Assembly (NCBI GenBank): GCA_007133745.1
Contig: SLMC01000117.1
Coordinates: 1 to 8,437 of the forward strand
From: Kiritimatiellia bacterium
GTDB lineage: Bacteria; Verrucomicrobiota; Kiritimatiellia; UBA8416; SLMC01
Direction of reading: 5' to 3'
Length of the DNA: 8,437 bases
The notes beneath the pieces were generated by a model, which had not been told where the DNA came from, searched no databases, and saw nothing but the letters and a program-made list of their open reading frames with translations. The stretch's first letter is position 1, and each line of letters starts with the position of its first letter. Shown here piece after piece: positions 1 through 6,848 of the stretch. The position numbers were made by a program, and so were the translations under genes.

Positions 1-924
1 GCGGCCGGCGGCGTTCAGACGCGGACCCAGCCCGAACCCGATATCGGAGGGGGAAAGGGGCGGGGTCAGCTTGGCGGTATCAATGAGCGCGCGCAACCCG
101 ATATGGCGGGTCCGGTTCAATTGCGTCAGTCCGTAGCGGACCCACGTGCGGTTTTCGCCGGTCAGCGGGACCATATCCGCTACGGAGCCCAAGGCGACGA
201 AATCGAGCCAGTCGCGCAAATCCAGGTTCGACGACTGCGGGAAGCCGTGCCGCAGTCCGTGCTTCACGAGGGCGTGACAGACCTTGAACGCTACGCCGAC
301 GCCGGCCAGCGCGTGAATGTCTTCGCGGTCGGACCGTTTTGGGTTGATGTCGGCGCTGGCGTCCGGGACGGGCGGGGCGGGCGCATGATGATCGGTGACT
401 ATCACATCGCATCCCGCCTGACGAGCCAGCGCGACGGTATCCGTTGCGCCTGTGCCGCAATCGGCCGTGACGATCAGGCTGGGCTGGATTTGCGCGAGGC
501 AACGTGCCAGCGCGGCGCGCGTGAAGCCATAGCCTTCCTGCGTGCGGTTCGGCAAAAAAGGGTCCACGCGGCCGCCCAGTTGGCGAAGCGTCTGGGTCAG
601 CAACGCGGTGGATACAATGCCGTCCACGTCGTAATCGCCGAACACGGCGATGGATTCCTTTTGCCTGAGCGCTGTTGCGAGACGGCGCACCGCGCGATCC
701 ATGTCGGGGATCAGGAACGGATCGGAGACGGCATTGAGGCGAGGATCGAGAAAGGCCGCCGCGCGATCCGGATGCTCCAGACCGCGGGCGGCCAGAATGC
801 TCGCGACAATTGTCGGCACGCCGAGCCGCTCGGTCAGCGCCCTTACAGTCTCGGCCGCGACAGCGGGTGTCGTCCATTGTCCGTAGCGGGCGTTTTCGGG
901 CGCGCGTGCAGCGGCTTGGGTCAC
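1..924 (-). CDS. recJ: Single-stranded-DNA-specific exonuclease RecJ, N-terminal 308 residues (C-terminus beyond window)
   Basis: RecJ is a cytoplasmic 5'-3' exonuclease of the DHH superfamily that degrades ssDNA during RecF-pathway recombination, mismatch repair and fork processing. The reading frame is open from a GTG at 924 to the window edge. The family motifs appear in order: GDYDVDG (about residues 96-102), TADCG (153-157), TDHHA (177-181), GVGVAFKV (208-215), ALGSVADMVPL (244-254) and GPRLNAAGR (300-308). The metal-binding Asp and His residues D97, D99, D155, H179, H180 and D250 are all present. The GTG start overlaps the secDF stop as GTGA. A GGAG lies 10 nt upstream (935-938) and conserved sequence precedes the first internal ATG, so GTG is preferred. 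The DHHA1 and OB-fold regions are not in the window, so intactness cannot be judged. recJ downstream of secDF is a known arrangement, for example in Bacillus. Identity is very secure. Confidence 0.95.
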   Translation of the reverse strand, partial: MTQAAARAPENARYGQWTTPAVAAETVRALTERLGVPTIVASILAARGLEHPDRAAAFLDPRLNAVSDPFLIPDMDRAVRRLATALRQKESIAVFGDYDVDGIVSTALLTQTLRQLGGRVDPFLPNRTQEGYGFTRAALARCLAQIQPSLIVTADCGTGATDTVALARQAGCDVIVTDHHAPAPPVPDASADINPKRSDREDIHALAGVGVAFKVCHALVKHGLRHGFPQSSNLDLRDWLDFVALGSVADMVPLTGENRTWVRYGLTQLNRTRHIGLRALIDTAKLTPPLSPSDIGFGLGPRLNAAGR

Positions 925-3464
925 TTTTTAACCGCTCCAGACGATCCGAGATCCGGCTTCTTGTCGCCATGCCACCATAGCGCGACCGGTGTCGCAACGA
1001 AAATAGAGGAATAGGTGCCGACCAGTACGCCGATGCAGAGGGTCAAGGCGAAATCGCGAATCGCGCCGCCACCCAGAACCAGCAGCATGCCGACGGCGAT
1101 GAGCGTGGTCAGCGATGTTAGAATCGTGCGACCCAGCGTCTGGTTGATACTGAGATTGCAGATATCCTTGAATGTCCGGTTGCGGACCAGGCGCAGGTCT
1201 TCGCGGATGCGGTCGAACACGACGATCGTATCGTTCACCGAATAACCGACAATCGTGAGCAATGCGGCCACGACCGGCAGGCTGATGCGGCCGCCGAGCA
1301 GCACGTAAAGCCCGGCTGTGGCCATCACGTCGTGAACCAGCGCCGCGATGGCCCCCGTTGCGAAACCGAACTGGAAGCGGAAGGAAATGTAGATCACAAT
1401 GCCTGCCAGCGCGATGAGGATCGCCTTGAGCGCCTGCATTTTGAGTTCCGCGCCCACCTGAGGCGCGATGTCGCTTTGCTGCAGAACCTTGAACTTCGCG
1501 TCCGGGAAGGCGGGCGAGAGAATATCGTTGATTTCGGTTTTTTCGCCTTCGACAAAGGCCGTGTTGACGACCAAATACTCTTTGTCTTCGTCCATTTCCT
1601 TCTGGTACTGAATCTGCGCGCCGGCTAGGCCCGCGTCCTGCAAGGCGGCTCGGATCGCGTCCACATCGGGCCGCTGACTTTGTTCGAAGCCGAGCGTGAC
1701 GGACGATCCGCTGACGAAATCGATACCAAACACGGACGCGGGGTCCTGAACGCCGCGCCAGATCATCATGCTCCATGAAACGACGATCACCGTTAGCGAG
1801 GCGATGGCGGCGATTTTGCGCTTGTCCATGAAGTTGACCGCCGTTTCCCGGATCAGGCAGAACATTTTCAGGGTTTCGATTTTGGAGACCGCGCCGATCA
1901 GCTTGAAGACCATGCGGGTAAATACCAGAGCGGTGAACATGCTGACGAGAATGCCTGCGCAGAGCGTAATGGCGAACCCGCGGATGGGGCCGGATCCGAA
2001 GATGAAGAGGATGACGCCGGTCAGCAGCGTGGTCAGGTTCGCGTCGAGAATCGTGACAAAGGCACGGTCGTATCCGGCTGCGATAGCCGATCCGAAGCGT
2101 TTGCCCAGCTTGAATTCCTCGCGGAACCGTTCGTAGATCAAGACATTGGCATCCACGGCCATGCCGATGGTCAGCAGGATGCCGGCGATGCCGGGCAAGG
2201 TCAGGACCGGCAGCGAGAAGGGATTCGCTCCGGCCCGTGCGCCCAGAAACACGCCGAGAAAGCCGCCGACCAGCACCATGCCCAGCGGCAGCAGCGCCAT
2301 GTTCAGGATCAGCGCCAGATCGGCTACCAGGCCGCTCATGCGGTAGTAGAGCAGCATGAACACCAAGACGCCGATGCCGGCTGCCATGATGGCCGTCAGG
2401 CCTTTGTCCCTGGAATCGATACCGAGCGACGGCTCCACCTGGCGGCGCTCGATGATCCGGACCGGCGCCGGCAGCGCGCCGGTGCGCAGCACCATGGCCA
2501 GCTTGTGCGACTCGTCGCCCGGAAAGGACCCGGTGATTTGCGCCCGTCCGCCCGGGATGGGTTCGTTGATGACCGGTGCGGAATGCACGATGTGATCGAG
2601 CGCGATCGCCATCTGGTAGCCGGTCTCCGAATCCCGGTTTCTCGGGCCGCCCGGCCCGTAATCGCGGGTGATCTGATGAAACAGGATGGCGCCGGCGTTG
2701 TTGAGTTCGAGGCTGACGTAGCGTTGTCCGAACTGGGACAGTTCCGGACGCGCGTTGGTGAGCAGGTCGCCGGTGAACTCGTGAATTTGCCGGACGCAGA
2801 TCGGGTGGTACACCTCGCGCTTGATCCGGTCCAGAAACACCTTTTCCAGCAGGAACATGTAATTCAGAGGGGCTTTGCCGTCGGGAAAGCGTCGGCGCGG
2901 ATCGACGGCCAGGGCCGCCGCTTCCCTTGTCGCTTCCTGATCCTGTTCATAGTACGGACGGCCTTCGTACTCGATGATCTTGAAGCCGGGCAGCGAAATG
3001 CGTTCCTCCATCAGCGAGCGGGACAGGAGTTCGCTGTCGCGGTGAACCATGTGGAAGGAGAGAAAGGCGACCCGGCGAATGATGTCTTCCGCCTCGCGTC
3101 GCTCCTCGTCGGATGCGCCGGGCAACTGGATGACAATGCGGTTGCTGCCGCGCTCGGGGTAAATGATGGGTTCGCGCGTGCCCATTTCGTTGACGCGGTT
3201 GGCAATGACGATCAAAGCGCGCTCCTGCGCGTCGCGCAGGGCATTGGATATCTCGCTTTTCAATTGCTCTTCGGTGATGCCGGTTCCCTCGCGCCGAAGG
3301 ATTTCCGCCTCGATTTCGGCCGGGTCGATGTCCACCACGAAACTCGTGCCGCCCATCAGGTCGATGCCGTAATTGATTTTTTCCCCGGGCGGCAGGACCA
3401 GGGCCAAGGATGCGGCCACCAGTAAGGTCAGCAATCCCCATTTCCACACGTCTCTTCTTTCCAT
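921..3464 (-). CDS. secDF: Protein translocase SecD-SecF fusion, 847 aa
   Basis: SecDF is an inner-membrane RND-family accessory of SecYEG that uses the proton gradient to help pull preproteins across the membrane. Here SecD and SecF are one polypeptide with about 12 predicted membrane segments. SecD half: TM1 at about 8-24, GIDLMGGTSF (33-42), a large periplasmic domain to about 355, then TMs to about 520, including GMAVDANVLIYERFREE with D438, the proposed proton-pathway Asp. A short cytoplasmic linker (526-550) leads to the SecF half: TM1 at about 551-568, GIDFVSGSS (580-588; many SecF have TGGT where this has SGSS), PQVGAEL (668-674), and GYSVNDTIVVFDRIRED (740-756) with D745 and R752. 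The ATG at 3464 has GGAG 10 nt upstream (3475-3478) and sits 15 nt after the yajC stop. No internal stop or frameshift is seen. Fused SecDF occurs in Bacillus, Bacteroidota and several PVC lineages, whereas E. coli has two genes. Confidence 0.97.
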   Translation of the reverse strand: MERRDVWKWGLLTLLVAASLALVLPPGEKINYGIDLMGGTSFVVDIDPAEIEAEILRREGTGITEEQLKSEISNALRDAQERALIVIANRVNEMGTREPIIYPERGSNRIVIQLPGASDEERREAEDIIRRVAFLSFHMVHRDSELLSRSLMEERISLPGFKIIEYEGRPYYEQDQEATREAAALAVDPRRRFPDGKAPLNYMFLLEKVFLDRIKREVYHPICVRQIHEFTGDLLTNARPELSQFGQRYVSLELNNAGAILFHQITRDYGPGGPRNRDSETGYQMAIALDHIVHSAPVINEPIPGGRAQITGSFPGDESHKLAMVLRTGALPAPVRIIERRQVEPSLGIDSRDKGLTAIMAAGIGVLVFMLLYYRMSGLVADLALILNMALLPLGMVLVGGFLGVFLGARAGANPFSLPVLTLPGIAGILLTIGMAVDANVLIYERFREEFKLGKRFGSAIAAGYDRAFVTILDANLTTLLTGVILFIFGSGPIRGFAITLCAGILVSMFTALVFTRMVFKLIGAVSKIETLKMFCLIRETAVNFMDKRKIAAIASLTVIVVSWSMMIWRGVQDPASVFGIDFVSGSSVTLGFEQSQRPDVDAIRAALQDAGLAGAQIQYQKEMDEDKEYLVVNTAFVEGEKTEINDILSPAFPDAKFKVLQQSDIAPQVGAELKMQALKAILIALAGIVIYISFRFQFGFATGAIAALVHDVMATAGLYVLLGGRISLPVVAALLTIVGYSVNDTIVVFDRIREDLRLVRNRTFKDICNLSINQTLGRTILTSLTTLIAVGMLLVLGGGAIRDFALTLCIGVLVGTYSSIFVATPVALWWHGDKKPDLGSSGAVKK

Positions 3465-3479
3465 GGCGTATCGTCTCCG

Positions 3480-3833
3480 TTATTGTTTGTCGGGCGTATC
3501 CCCGGGTTTTTCACCTTTCTCCAGCACTTTGGCCACGGCGGCCCGCGCGACTTCGACCTTGACGTTGTCGGCAATCTTGATCACTAGCGTATGCGCGTTT
3601 TTCGCATTGACGACCGTTCCGAAGATGCCGCCGCTGAACAGGACGCGGTCGCCGCTTTTGACGTTGTCGATCATGAGCCGGCGTTCCTTCTCCTTGCGTT
3701 GCTGCGGACGGATCATCATGAAATAGAAAATGGCGAAAATCACAATCATCGGCAGGAACATGCCGAAGCCTCCGCCTCCGCCGGTCGCAACGGGCATGGC
3801 CGAAAAAAGATGTTGCATGGTCTCGTTTAGCAT
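3480..3833 (-). CDS. yajC: Sec translocon accessory protein YajC, 117 aa
   Basis: YajC is a small single-pass inner-membrane protein that associates with SecDF and YidC at the SecYEG translocon. A short N-terminus with a run of five glycines (18-22) precedes one transmembrane helix (about 24-41). It is followed by the family hallmark RPQQRKEKE (42-50) and a cytoplasmic barrel-like domain with GDRVLFSGGIFGTVV (61-75). Length is typical for the family. The frame is open upstream to 3884, but the ATG at 3833 is chosen because AAAGGA lies 8 nt upstream (3842-3847) and because the extra residues would lie in tgt. The start overlaps the tgt stop by 7 nt, and the stop is 15 nt from secDF, consistent with one transcript and coupled translation. 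Confidence 0.96.
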   Translation of the reverse strand: MLNETMQHLFSAMPVATGGGGGFGMFLPMIVIFAIFYFMMIRPQQRKEKERRLMIDNVKSGDRVLFSGGIFGTVVNAKNAHTLVIKIADNVKVEVARAAVAKVLEKGEKPGDTPDKQ

Positions 3834-4951
3834 GGGGCTGGTCCTTTCTCTACGCCGTGTTCGCGGCGGAATTCCTCGAAGCATCCGTTCTCGAGTGCGG
3901 AACGCATGTCGCGCATGAACTGCAGGTACCGGTACAGGTTGTGCAGCGTCAATAAATGAATGCCCAAAACTTCCTTTACGTTAAGCAGGTGCCGAATGTA
4001 CGCCCGCGAGAACCGGCTGCAGGCGTAGCATGCGCACCCTTCTTCCACGGGCCGCGAATCGTTCTTGTACTCGCCCGCCTTGACCGGGTACGGGCCCCGG
4101 CGGGTGAACGCCGTTCCGTTCCGGGCGAACCGCGTGGGGATCACGCAATCGAACATGTCGATTCCGCGCGCGACAGCTTCGACCATCTGATGCGTTTTTC
4201 CGACGCCCATCAGGTAGCGCGGCTTGTCTGCCGGCAAGGCGCCGACGCTGTCGTCGATGCCTTTGATCAGAACGGGCTCGGGTTCCCCCACGCTGACCCC
4301 GCCAATCGCGTAGCCGTCGAAATTCATGGCCGCCAGCTCGCCCGCGCAACGCCGGCGCAGGTCCGCATAAGCCCCGCCTTGCACGATTCCGAACACCAAT
4401 TGACCGGGCGCGCGGTCCTGTTCCAAACATAAAGCCGACCAAGCTAGCGTTTTGTCCACAGCTTGACAAGCGTAAATATGCTCGCAGGGGTAGGGCGGGC
4501 ATTCGTCGAGAACCATGGCGATGTCGGAAGCGAGATCGCGTTGTATGCCCATGGTCTCGGTCGGACCCAGGAAAAGGCGGCCGCCGTCGAAATGATTGTT
4601 GAATTCCACGCCGTCGGGCCGCACGGTTCTCAACCGGGCCAGGCTAAACACCTGGTAGCGGCCGCTATCGGTCAGAATGGGCCCGTCCCAGCCCATGAAC
4701 GCATGCAAGCCGCCGACGCCGCGAATGATGTCCACGCCCGGCCGAATGGCCAGATGGTAGGTGTTGGAAAGAATCATTTCGGCGCCCAGCTCGGACAGGT
4801 CGCGCGGAGACGCGGCTTTGACCGAACCCTGAGTGCCGACCGGCATGAAGGCGGGCGTTTCGACAGGCCCGTGCGCCGTGATCAGGCGTCCGCGTCGCGC
4901 GGACGAGGATGGGTCGGTCGCCAGAATGTCGAAACAGCCGATAGGGTCCAT
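3827..4951 (-). CDS. tgt: Queuine tRNA-ribosyltransferase (tRNA-guanine transglycosylase), 374 aa
   Basis: In bacteria Tgt swaps guanine-34 for preQ1 in tRNAs with GUN anticodons, an early step of queuosine synthesis in the cytoplasm. Visible family features: TPAFMPVGTQGSV (32-44); LSNTYHL (61-67); nucleophile-region LTDSG (93-97, D95); SDIAMVLDECPPYP (142-155, D149); GIVQGG (188-193); YAIGGVSVGEP (214-224); the second catalytic Asp D268 in FDCVIPTR; and a zinc site CACYAC (306-311) with a His 26 residues after the last Cys (H337). Length matches the family. The ATG at 4951 is chosen: it has AAGG 5 nt upstream, and the open frame to 5083 would only add a Lys/Arg-rich peptide translated from a palindromic repeat. 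The usual DSGG(F/Y)Q reads DSGRYQ here (R98), and the PTR(N/S) position reads PTRF (F275). It heads the yajC-secDF-recJ operon. Queuosine specificity is inferred from the bacterial family. Confidence 0.95.
   Translation of the reverse strand: MDPIGCFDILATDPSSSARRGRLITAHGPVETPAFMPVGTQGSVKAASPRDLSELGAEMILSNTYHLAIRPGVDIIRGVGGLHAFMGWDGPILTDSGRYQVFSLARLRTVRPDGVEFNNHFDGGRLFLGPTETMGIQRDLASDIAMVLDECPPYPCEHIYACQAVDKTLAWSALCLEQDRAPGQLVFGIVQGGAYADLRRRCAGELAAMNFDGYAIGGVSVGEPEPVLIKGIDDSVGALPADKPRYLMGVGKTHQMVEAVARGIDMFDCVIPTRFARNGTAFTRRGPYPVKAGEYKNDSRPVEEGCACYACSRFSRAYIRHLLNVKEVLGIHLLTLHNLYRYLQFMRDMRSALENGCFEEFRREHGVEKGPAPC
3842..3847 (-). promoter_or_regulatory. Ribosome binding site of yajC, inside the tgt 3' end
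   Basis: The minus strand reads AAAGGA 8 nt upstream of the ATG at 3833. This is a strong Shine-Dalgarno match and decides the yajC start over an in-frame ATG at 3884. It lies within the tgt coding region, so ribosomes finishing tgt could feed yajC initiation. Confidence 0.8.
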
Positions 4952-4995
4952 GAATGCCTTAATTAGCGCCTTATCCGTATATGCTTTTTTTACAG

Positions 4996-5058
4996 CCGCA
5001 AAAAGGCGCAAGAGGCGCAAAAATTTTCTTGCCTTGCGCTTTTTGCGCTTCTTTGCGG
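4996..5058. repeat. GCGCAA-rich imperfect inverted repeat upstream of tgt
   Basis: The two arms, from 4996 and ending at 5058, both begin CCGCAAA when read inward and are made of repeated GCGCAA units. About 25 positions align with four mismatches, three of which would be G-U pairs in RNA read from the plus strand. On the minus strand the element is open in frame with tgt and gives the peptide KKRKKRKARK followed by a Leu/Arg run, which inflates the tgt open frame. Arrays of this GCAAAGNCGCAAAG type recur in intergenic DNA of many environmental bacteria (general recollection, not searched). Confidence 0.75.
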
Positions 5059-5086
5059 ATATCCACCACCAACGCACGTTCACCAG

Positions 5087-5158
5087 AGATTAGGGCGAAA
5101 GATTAAGGCGAAAGATTAGGGATCAAGACGCGAGCCCCTTAATCTTTCGCCCTAATCT
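5087..5158. repeat. Perfect 22-bp inverted repeat with 28-nt loop
   Basis: The arm at 5087-5108 is the exact reverse complement of the arm at 5137-5158, separated by 28 nt. The left arm and loop also contain a 12-nt direct duplication, GGCGAAAGATTA, at 5094-5105 and 5107-5118 (period 13). In RNA this would be a strong long hairpin on either strand. It lies between aroC and tgt, neither of which it enters. No transposase lies nearby, so it is a dispersed-palindrome or MITE-like element rather than a complete insertion sequence. Confidence 0.85.
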
Positions 5159-5179
5159 TCCCTTGTTCCCTTTCCGTAG

Positions 5180-5226
5180 GACCGACTTTCAGTCGGTCTT
5201 CTGATGGGCGGACTGAAAGTCCACCC
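5180..5226. repeat. GACTTTCAGTC paired-hairpin repeat
   Basis: The segment contains a hairpin with an 8-bp stem and 3-nt loop, GACCGACT-TTC-AGTCGGTC (5180-5198), then a second hairpin GGACT-GAA-AGTCC (5210-5222) with outer GGG/CCC pairs. The 11-mer GACTTTCAGTC (5184-5194) is exactly inverted at 5211-5221, so the two hairpins could also pair with each other. There is no run of T suitable for intrinsic termination on the minus strand. It looks like a dispersed intergenic repeat. Confidence 0.7.
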
Positions 5227-5242
5227 TGCGTTTTTCCCTGAA

Positions 5243-5255
5243 GCGGCGGAGCCGC
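5243..5255. repeat. Small GC hairpin downstream of aroC
   Basis: GCGGC-GGA-GCCGC forms a 5-bp stem with a 3-nt loop. It is flanked by AATCGTAATCGATT (5261-5274), a short near-tandem motif. It belongs to the same palindrome-rich spacer and no function can be assigned. Confidence 0.5.
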
Positions 5256-5269
5256 AGTTTAATCGTAAT

Positions 5270-5318
5270 CGATTTTGCCCGCAAATCGGTAAACCCGGAC
5301 GCGCCGTCATGGTTTACC
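5270..5318 (-). terminator. Candidate hairpins at the aroC 3' end
   Basis: On the aroC transcript, GGTAAACC (which contains the TAA stop) pairs with GGTTTACC (5288-5295 against 5311-5318). The loop holds a nested GACG-GCG-CGTC stem. It is followed at once by a second stem, CGATTTGC against GCAAAATCG with a bulge (5270-5288). No U-tract follows, so this is only a candidate terminator or 3'-end stabiliser. Confidence 0.35.
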
Positions 5319-6393
5319 CGTCTCCCCCGTTCGCCAAGGCCATATCCGCCAGGGTCAGCGCCGCCATGGCTTCCACGACGGGTACGGCTCTGGGCAGTAC
5401 GCAGGGATCGTGTCGGCCTTCGATGCGCAGGTCCATGTTCTGTCCGTCGTAATCGGCCGAATGCTGTGCGATCGCAATCGTTGCGGGCGGTTTGAAGCCT
5501 GTGCGGAACACTAGCGGCTCGCCATTGGAGAGTCCGCCCTGGATGCCGCCGCTGCGGTTGGTTGTCGTGCCGAGTCGGCTCCCTTTCTTCACGAACAGGT
5601 CGTTTTGCAGGGAGCCTTGCGATCGGCAGCCTGCGAAGCCGGATCCGATTTCGAATGCGCGACAGGCCGGAATCGAGAGCATGGCTGCCGCCAGGCGGGC
5701 GCTAAGCTTGTCGAAAACCGGTTCGCCCCATCCGGGCGGCAGGCCGCGACAAACGCACGTGGCTATGCCGCCGACGGAATCCCCGTCGCGCTTGACGGAA
5801 TCGATCAGTTCCGCCATACGTTCGGCGGTTTTCTGGTCGGGACAACGCGCGATATGCGCATCCACCTCCGCGCGGGTTACCGGCCGATCCGTGAAATCTG
5901 GCGCGTCAACGGTTCCAACGGCGCTGACCCAGGCCACGATTTCGATGCCGTGACGTTGCCTCAACAGTCTTTCCGCCACGGCGCCAGCGGCGACGCGTGC
6001 CGCCGTTTCGCGCGCGCTGGCTCGCCCGCCGCCGCTGCTTGCCAGGATTCCGTATTTTTGGCGGTACGTATAATCCGCATGCGAGGGCCGCGGCGCCTGG
6101 GCCAGTGCGCGGTAGTCGCCGGGCCGATGGTCGGCGTTTTCGACAAGCAGAGTCACAGGCGAACCCAGGGTCAGCCCGTTCTCCGTACCCGACACGATGC
6201 GAACCCGATCTTGTTCCGAGCGCGCCGTGGTCAGACGGCTCTGGCCGGGCCGACGCCGATCCAGTTGCGGTTGAATATCGGACTCCGCAAGTTCCAGCCG
6301 TGCCGGACATCCGTCGATGACAGCGCCGATCATGGGACCATGCGACTCGCCGAATGTCGTAACCCTGAAAAATGTTCCGAACGTATTGCCCAT
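5314..6393 (-). CDS. aroC: Chorismate synthase, 359 aa
   Basis: AroC converts 5-enolpyruvylshikimate-3-phosphate to chorismate in the cytoplasm using reduced FMN without net redox change, the last step of the shikimate pathway. Family signatures are all present: FGESHG (14-19, catalytic H18), DRRRPGQSR (45-53), RPSHADYTY (102-110, H105), GGGRASARET (121-130), SGGIQGGLSNGEP (281-293) and GRHDPC (326-331). Length is typical. The ATG at 6393 is supported by GGAG 6 nt upstream (6400-6403) and by the conserved N-terminus MGNTFGTFFRVTTFGESHG. The gene stands alone: 455 nt of non-coding DNA precede it, and a palindrome-rich spacer separates it from tgt downstream. No other aromatic-pathway gene is in the window. 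No disruption or missing key residue is seen. Confidence 0.97.
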   Translation of the reverse strand: MGNTFGTFFRVTTFGESHGPMIGAVIDGCPARLELAESDIQPQLDRRRPGQSRLTTARSEQDRVRIVSGTENGLTLGSPVTLLVENADHRPGDYRALAQAPRPSHADYTYRQKYGILASSGGGRASARETAARVAAGAVAERLLRQRHGIEIVAWVSAVGTVDAPDFTDRPVTRAEVDAHIARCPDQKTAERMAELIDSVKRDGDSVGGIATCVCRGLPPGWGEPVFDKLSARLAAAMLSIPACRAFEIGSGFAGCRSQGSLQNDLFVKKGSRLGTTTNRSGGIQGGLSNGEPLVFRTGFKPPATIAIAQHSADYDGQNMDLRIEGRHDPCVLPRAVPVVEAMAALTLADMALANGGDG

Positions 6394-6451
6394 AAATAAC
6401 TCCGTTCATGTGTCGGCGTTCGAGAAGGCGCTTTTACAACAACATGACTGC

Positions 6452-6480
6452 TTGATAGCATAGCGCCTGCTCAAGCGCAA
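6452..6480 (-). promoter_or_regulatory. Candidate aroC promoter (sigma70-like, extended -10)
   Basis: On the minus strand a -35-like TTGCGC (6475-6480) and a TATCAA -10 (6452-6457) are spaced by 17 nt, with a TGC extended -10 immediately upstream of TATCAA. Transcription would begin near 6445, leaving about a 50-nt leader before the aroC ATG. The -35 is weak (3 of 6) and overlaps the end of a direct repeat. Confidence 0.35.
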
Positions 6481-6674
6481 CTCCGCAGATCGCTTTTTGT
6501 TTCGTGTGGGCGCATCTGCGATTCGTTGCGCCGACCCGCCCGCCGACCTTGTGTCGGTGGAGGAAAACGTTGAGAAAAAGAAAGGCCGCCACAACACAAT
6601 CTTTCTTCACCAACCGGCATAAAGCCGGTGGGATCGTGAATAACTGCAACTCCGCAGATGCGCCCGTTTCGTGT
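6477..6674. repeat. Pair of ~30-nt direct repeats bracketing ~140 nt of hairpin-rich DNA
   Basis: The copies at 6477-6507 and 6646-6674 both begin GCAACTCCGCAGAT and end GTTTCGTGT, differing only in the 6-8 nt between. In addition GGGCGCATCTGCG (6508-6520) is the exact inverse of 6653-6665, and CGCAGAT (6484-6490) is inverted at 6514-6520. The enclosed DNA shows no credible gene. The structure looks like a degenerate dispersed repeat present twice, or a small non-autonomous element; no transposase or target-site duplication is evident. Confidence 0.6.
6613..6629. repeat. ACCGGC stem-loop
   Basis: ACCGGC-ATAAA-GCCGGT forms a 6-bp stem with a 5-nt loop inside the bracketed repeat region. It lies in non-coding DNA upstream of aroC and has no T-run, so it is listed as structure only. 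Confidence 0.45.
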
Positions 6675-6792
6675 CCAAGGTTCAGCCGTCCTGGCGCCTA
6701 ATCGCGCCGTCCTGTCGAAATGACAAGCGTTTGGAGGCGTGATTGCTTGCGAGTTCGCGAGTGCGTAGGCCATAGACTCGCGCACGCCCCAA

Positions 6793-6820
6793 CCCGCATC
6801 CGCACACGTTTGGGTGCGGG
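6793..6820 (-). terminator. Weak candidate terminator after the diguanylate cyclase gene
   Basis: About 29 nt past the stop of the upstream minus-strand gene, CCGCAC (6800-6805) pairs with GTGCGG (6814-6819) across an 8-nt loop. An alternative pairing is CCCGCA (6793-6798) with TGCGGG (6815-6820). The stems are GC-rich but no U-tract follows on the minus strand. Confidence 0.2.
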
Positions 6821-6848
6821 CGAAGTCCGTCTTAATCCGTTTCGGGGT

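Noticed and set aside
80..1014. Long open frames on both strands (305 aa minus, 303 aa plus) over the left end
   Set aside because: They are shadows of recJ. The recJ frame carries every DHH-family motif, while these give Arg-rich or unstructured peptides with no family features.
2505..3425. 306-aa plus-strand open frame
   Set aside because: It lies antisense inside secDF, where the sense frame is fully conserved. Long antisense frames are expected in GC-rich DNA.
3834..3884. Upstream start for yajC
   Set aside because: The extra 17 residues are charged and lie within the tgt 3' end, and the strong AAAGGA site favours the ATG at 3833.
4996..5318. Insertion sequence or CRISPR array in the spacer
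   Set aside because: No transposase, no regularly spaced identical repeats with unique spacers and no target duplication are seen. The palindromes are all of different sequence.
6471..6785. 104-aa minus-strand open frame between aroC and the diguanylate cyclase gene
   Set aside because: It runs through the repeats and hairpins, lacks a ribosome site and has a low-complexity composition unlike its neighbours. It looks like translated repeat DNA.
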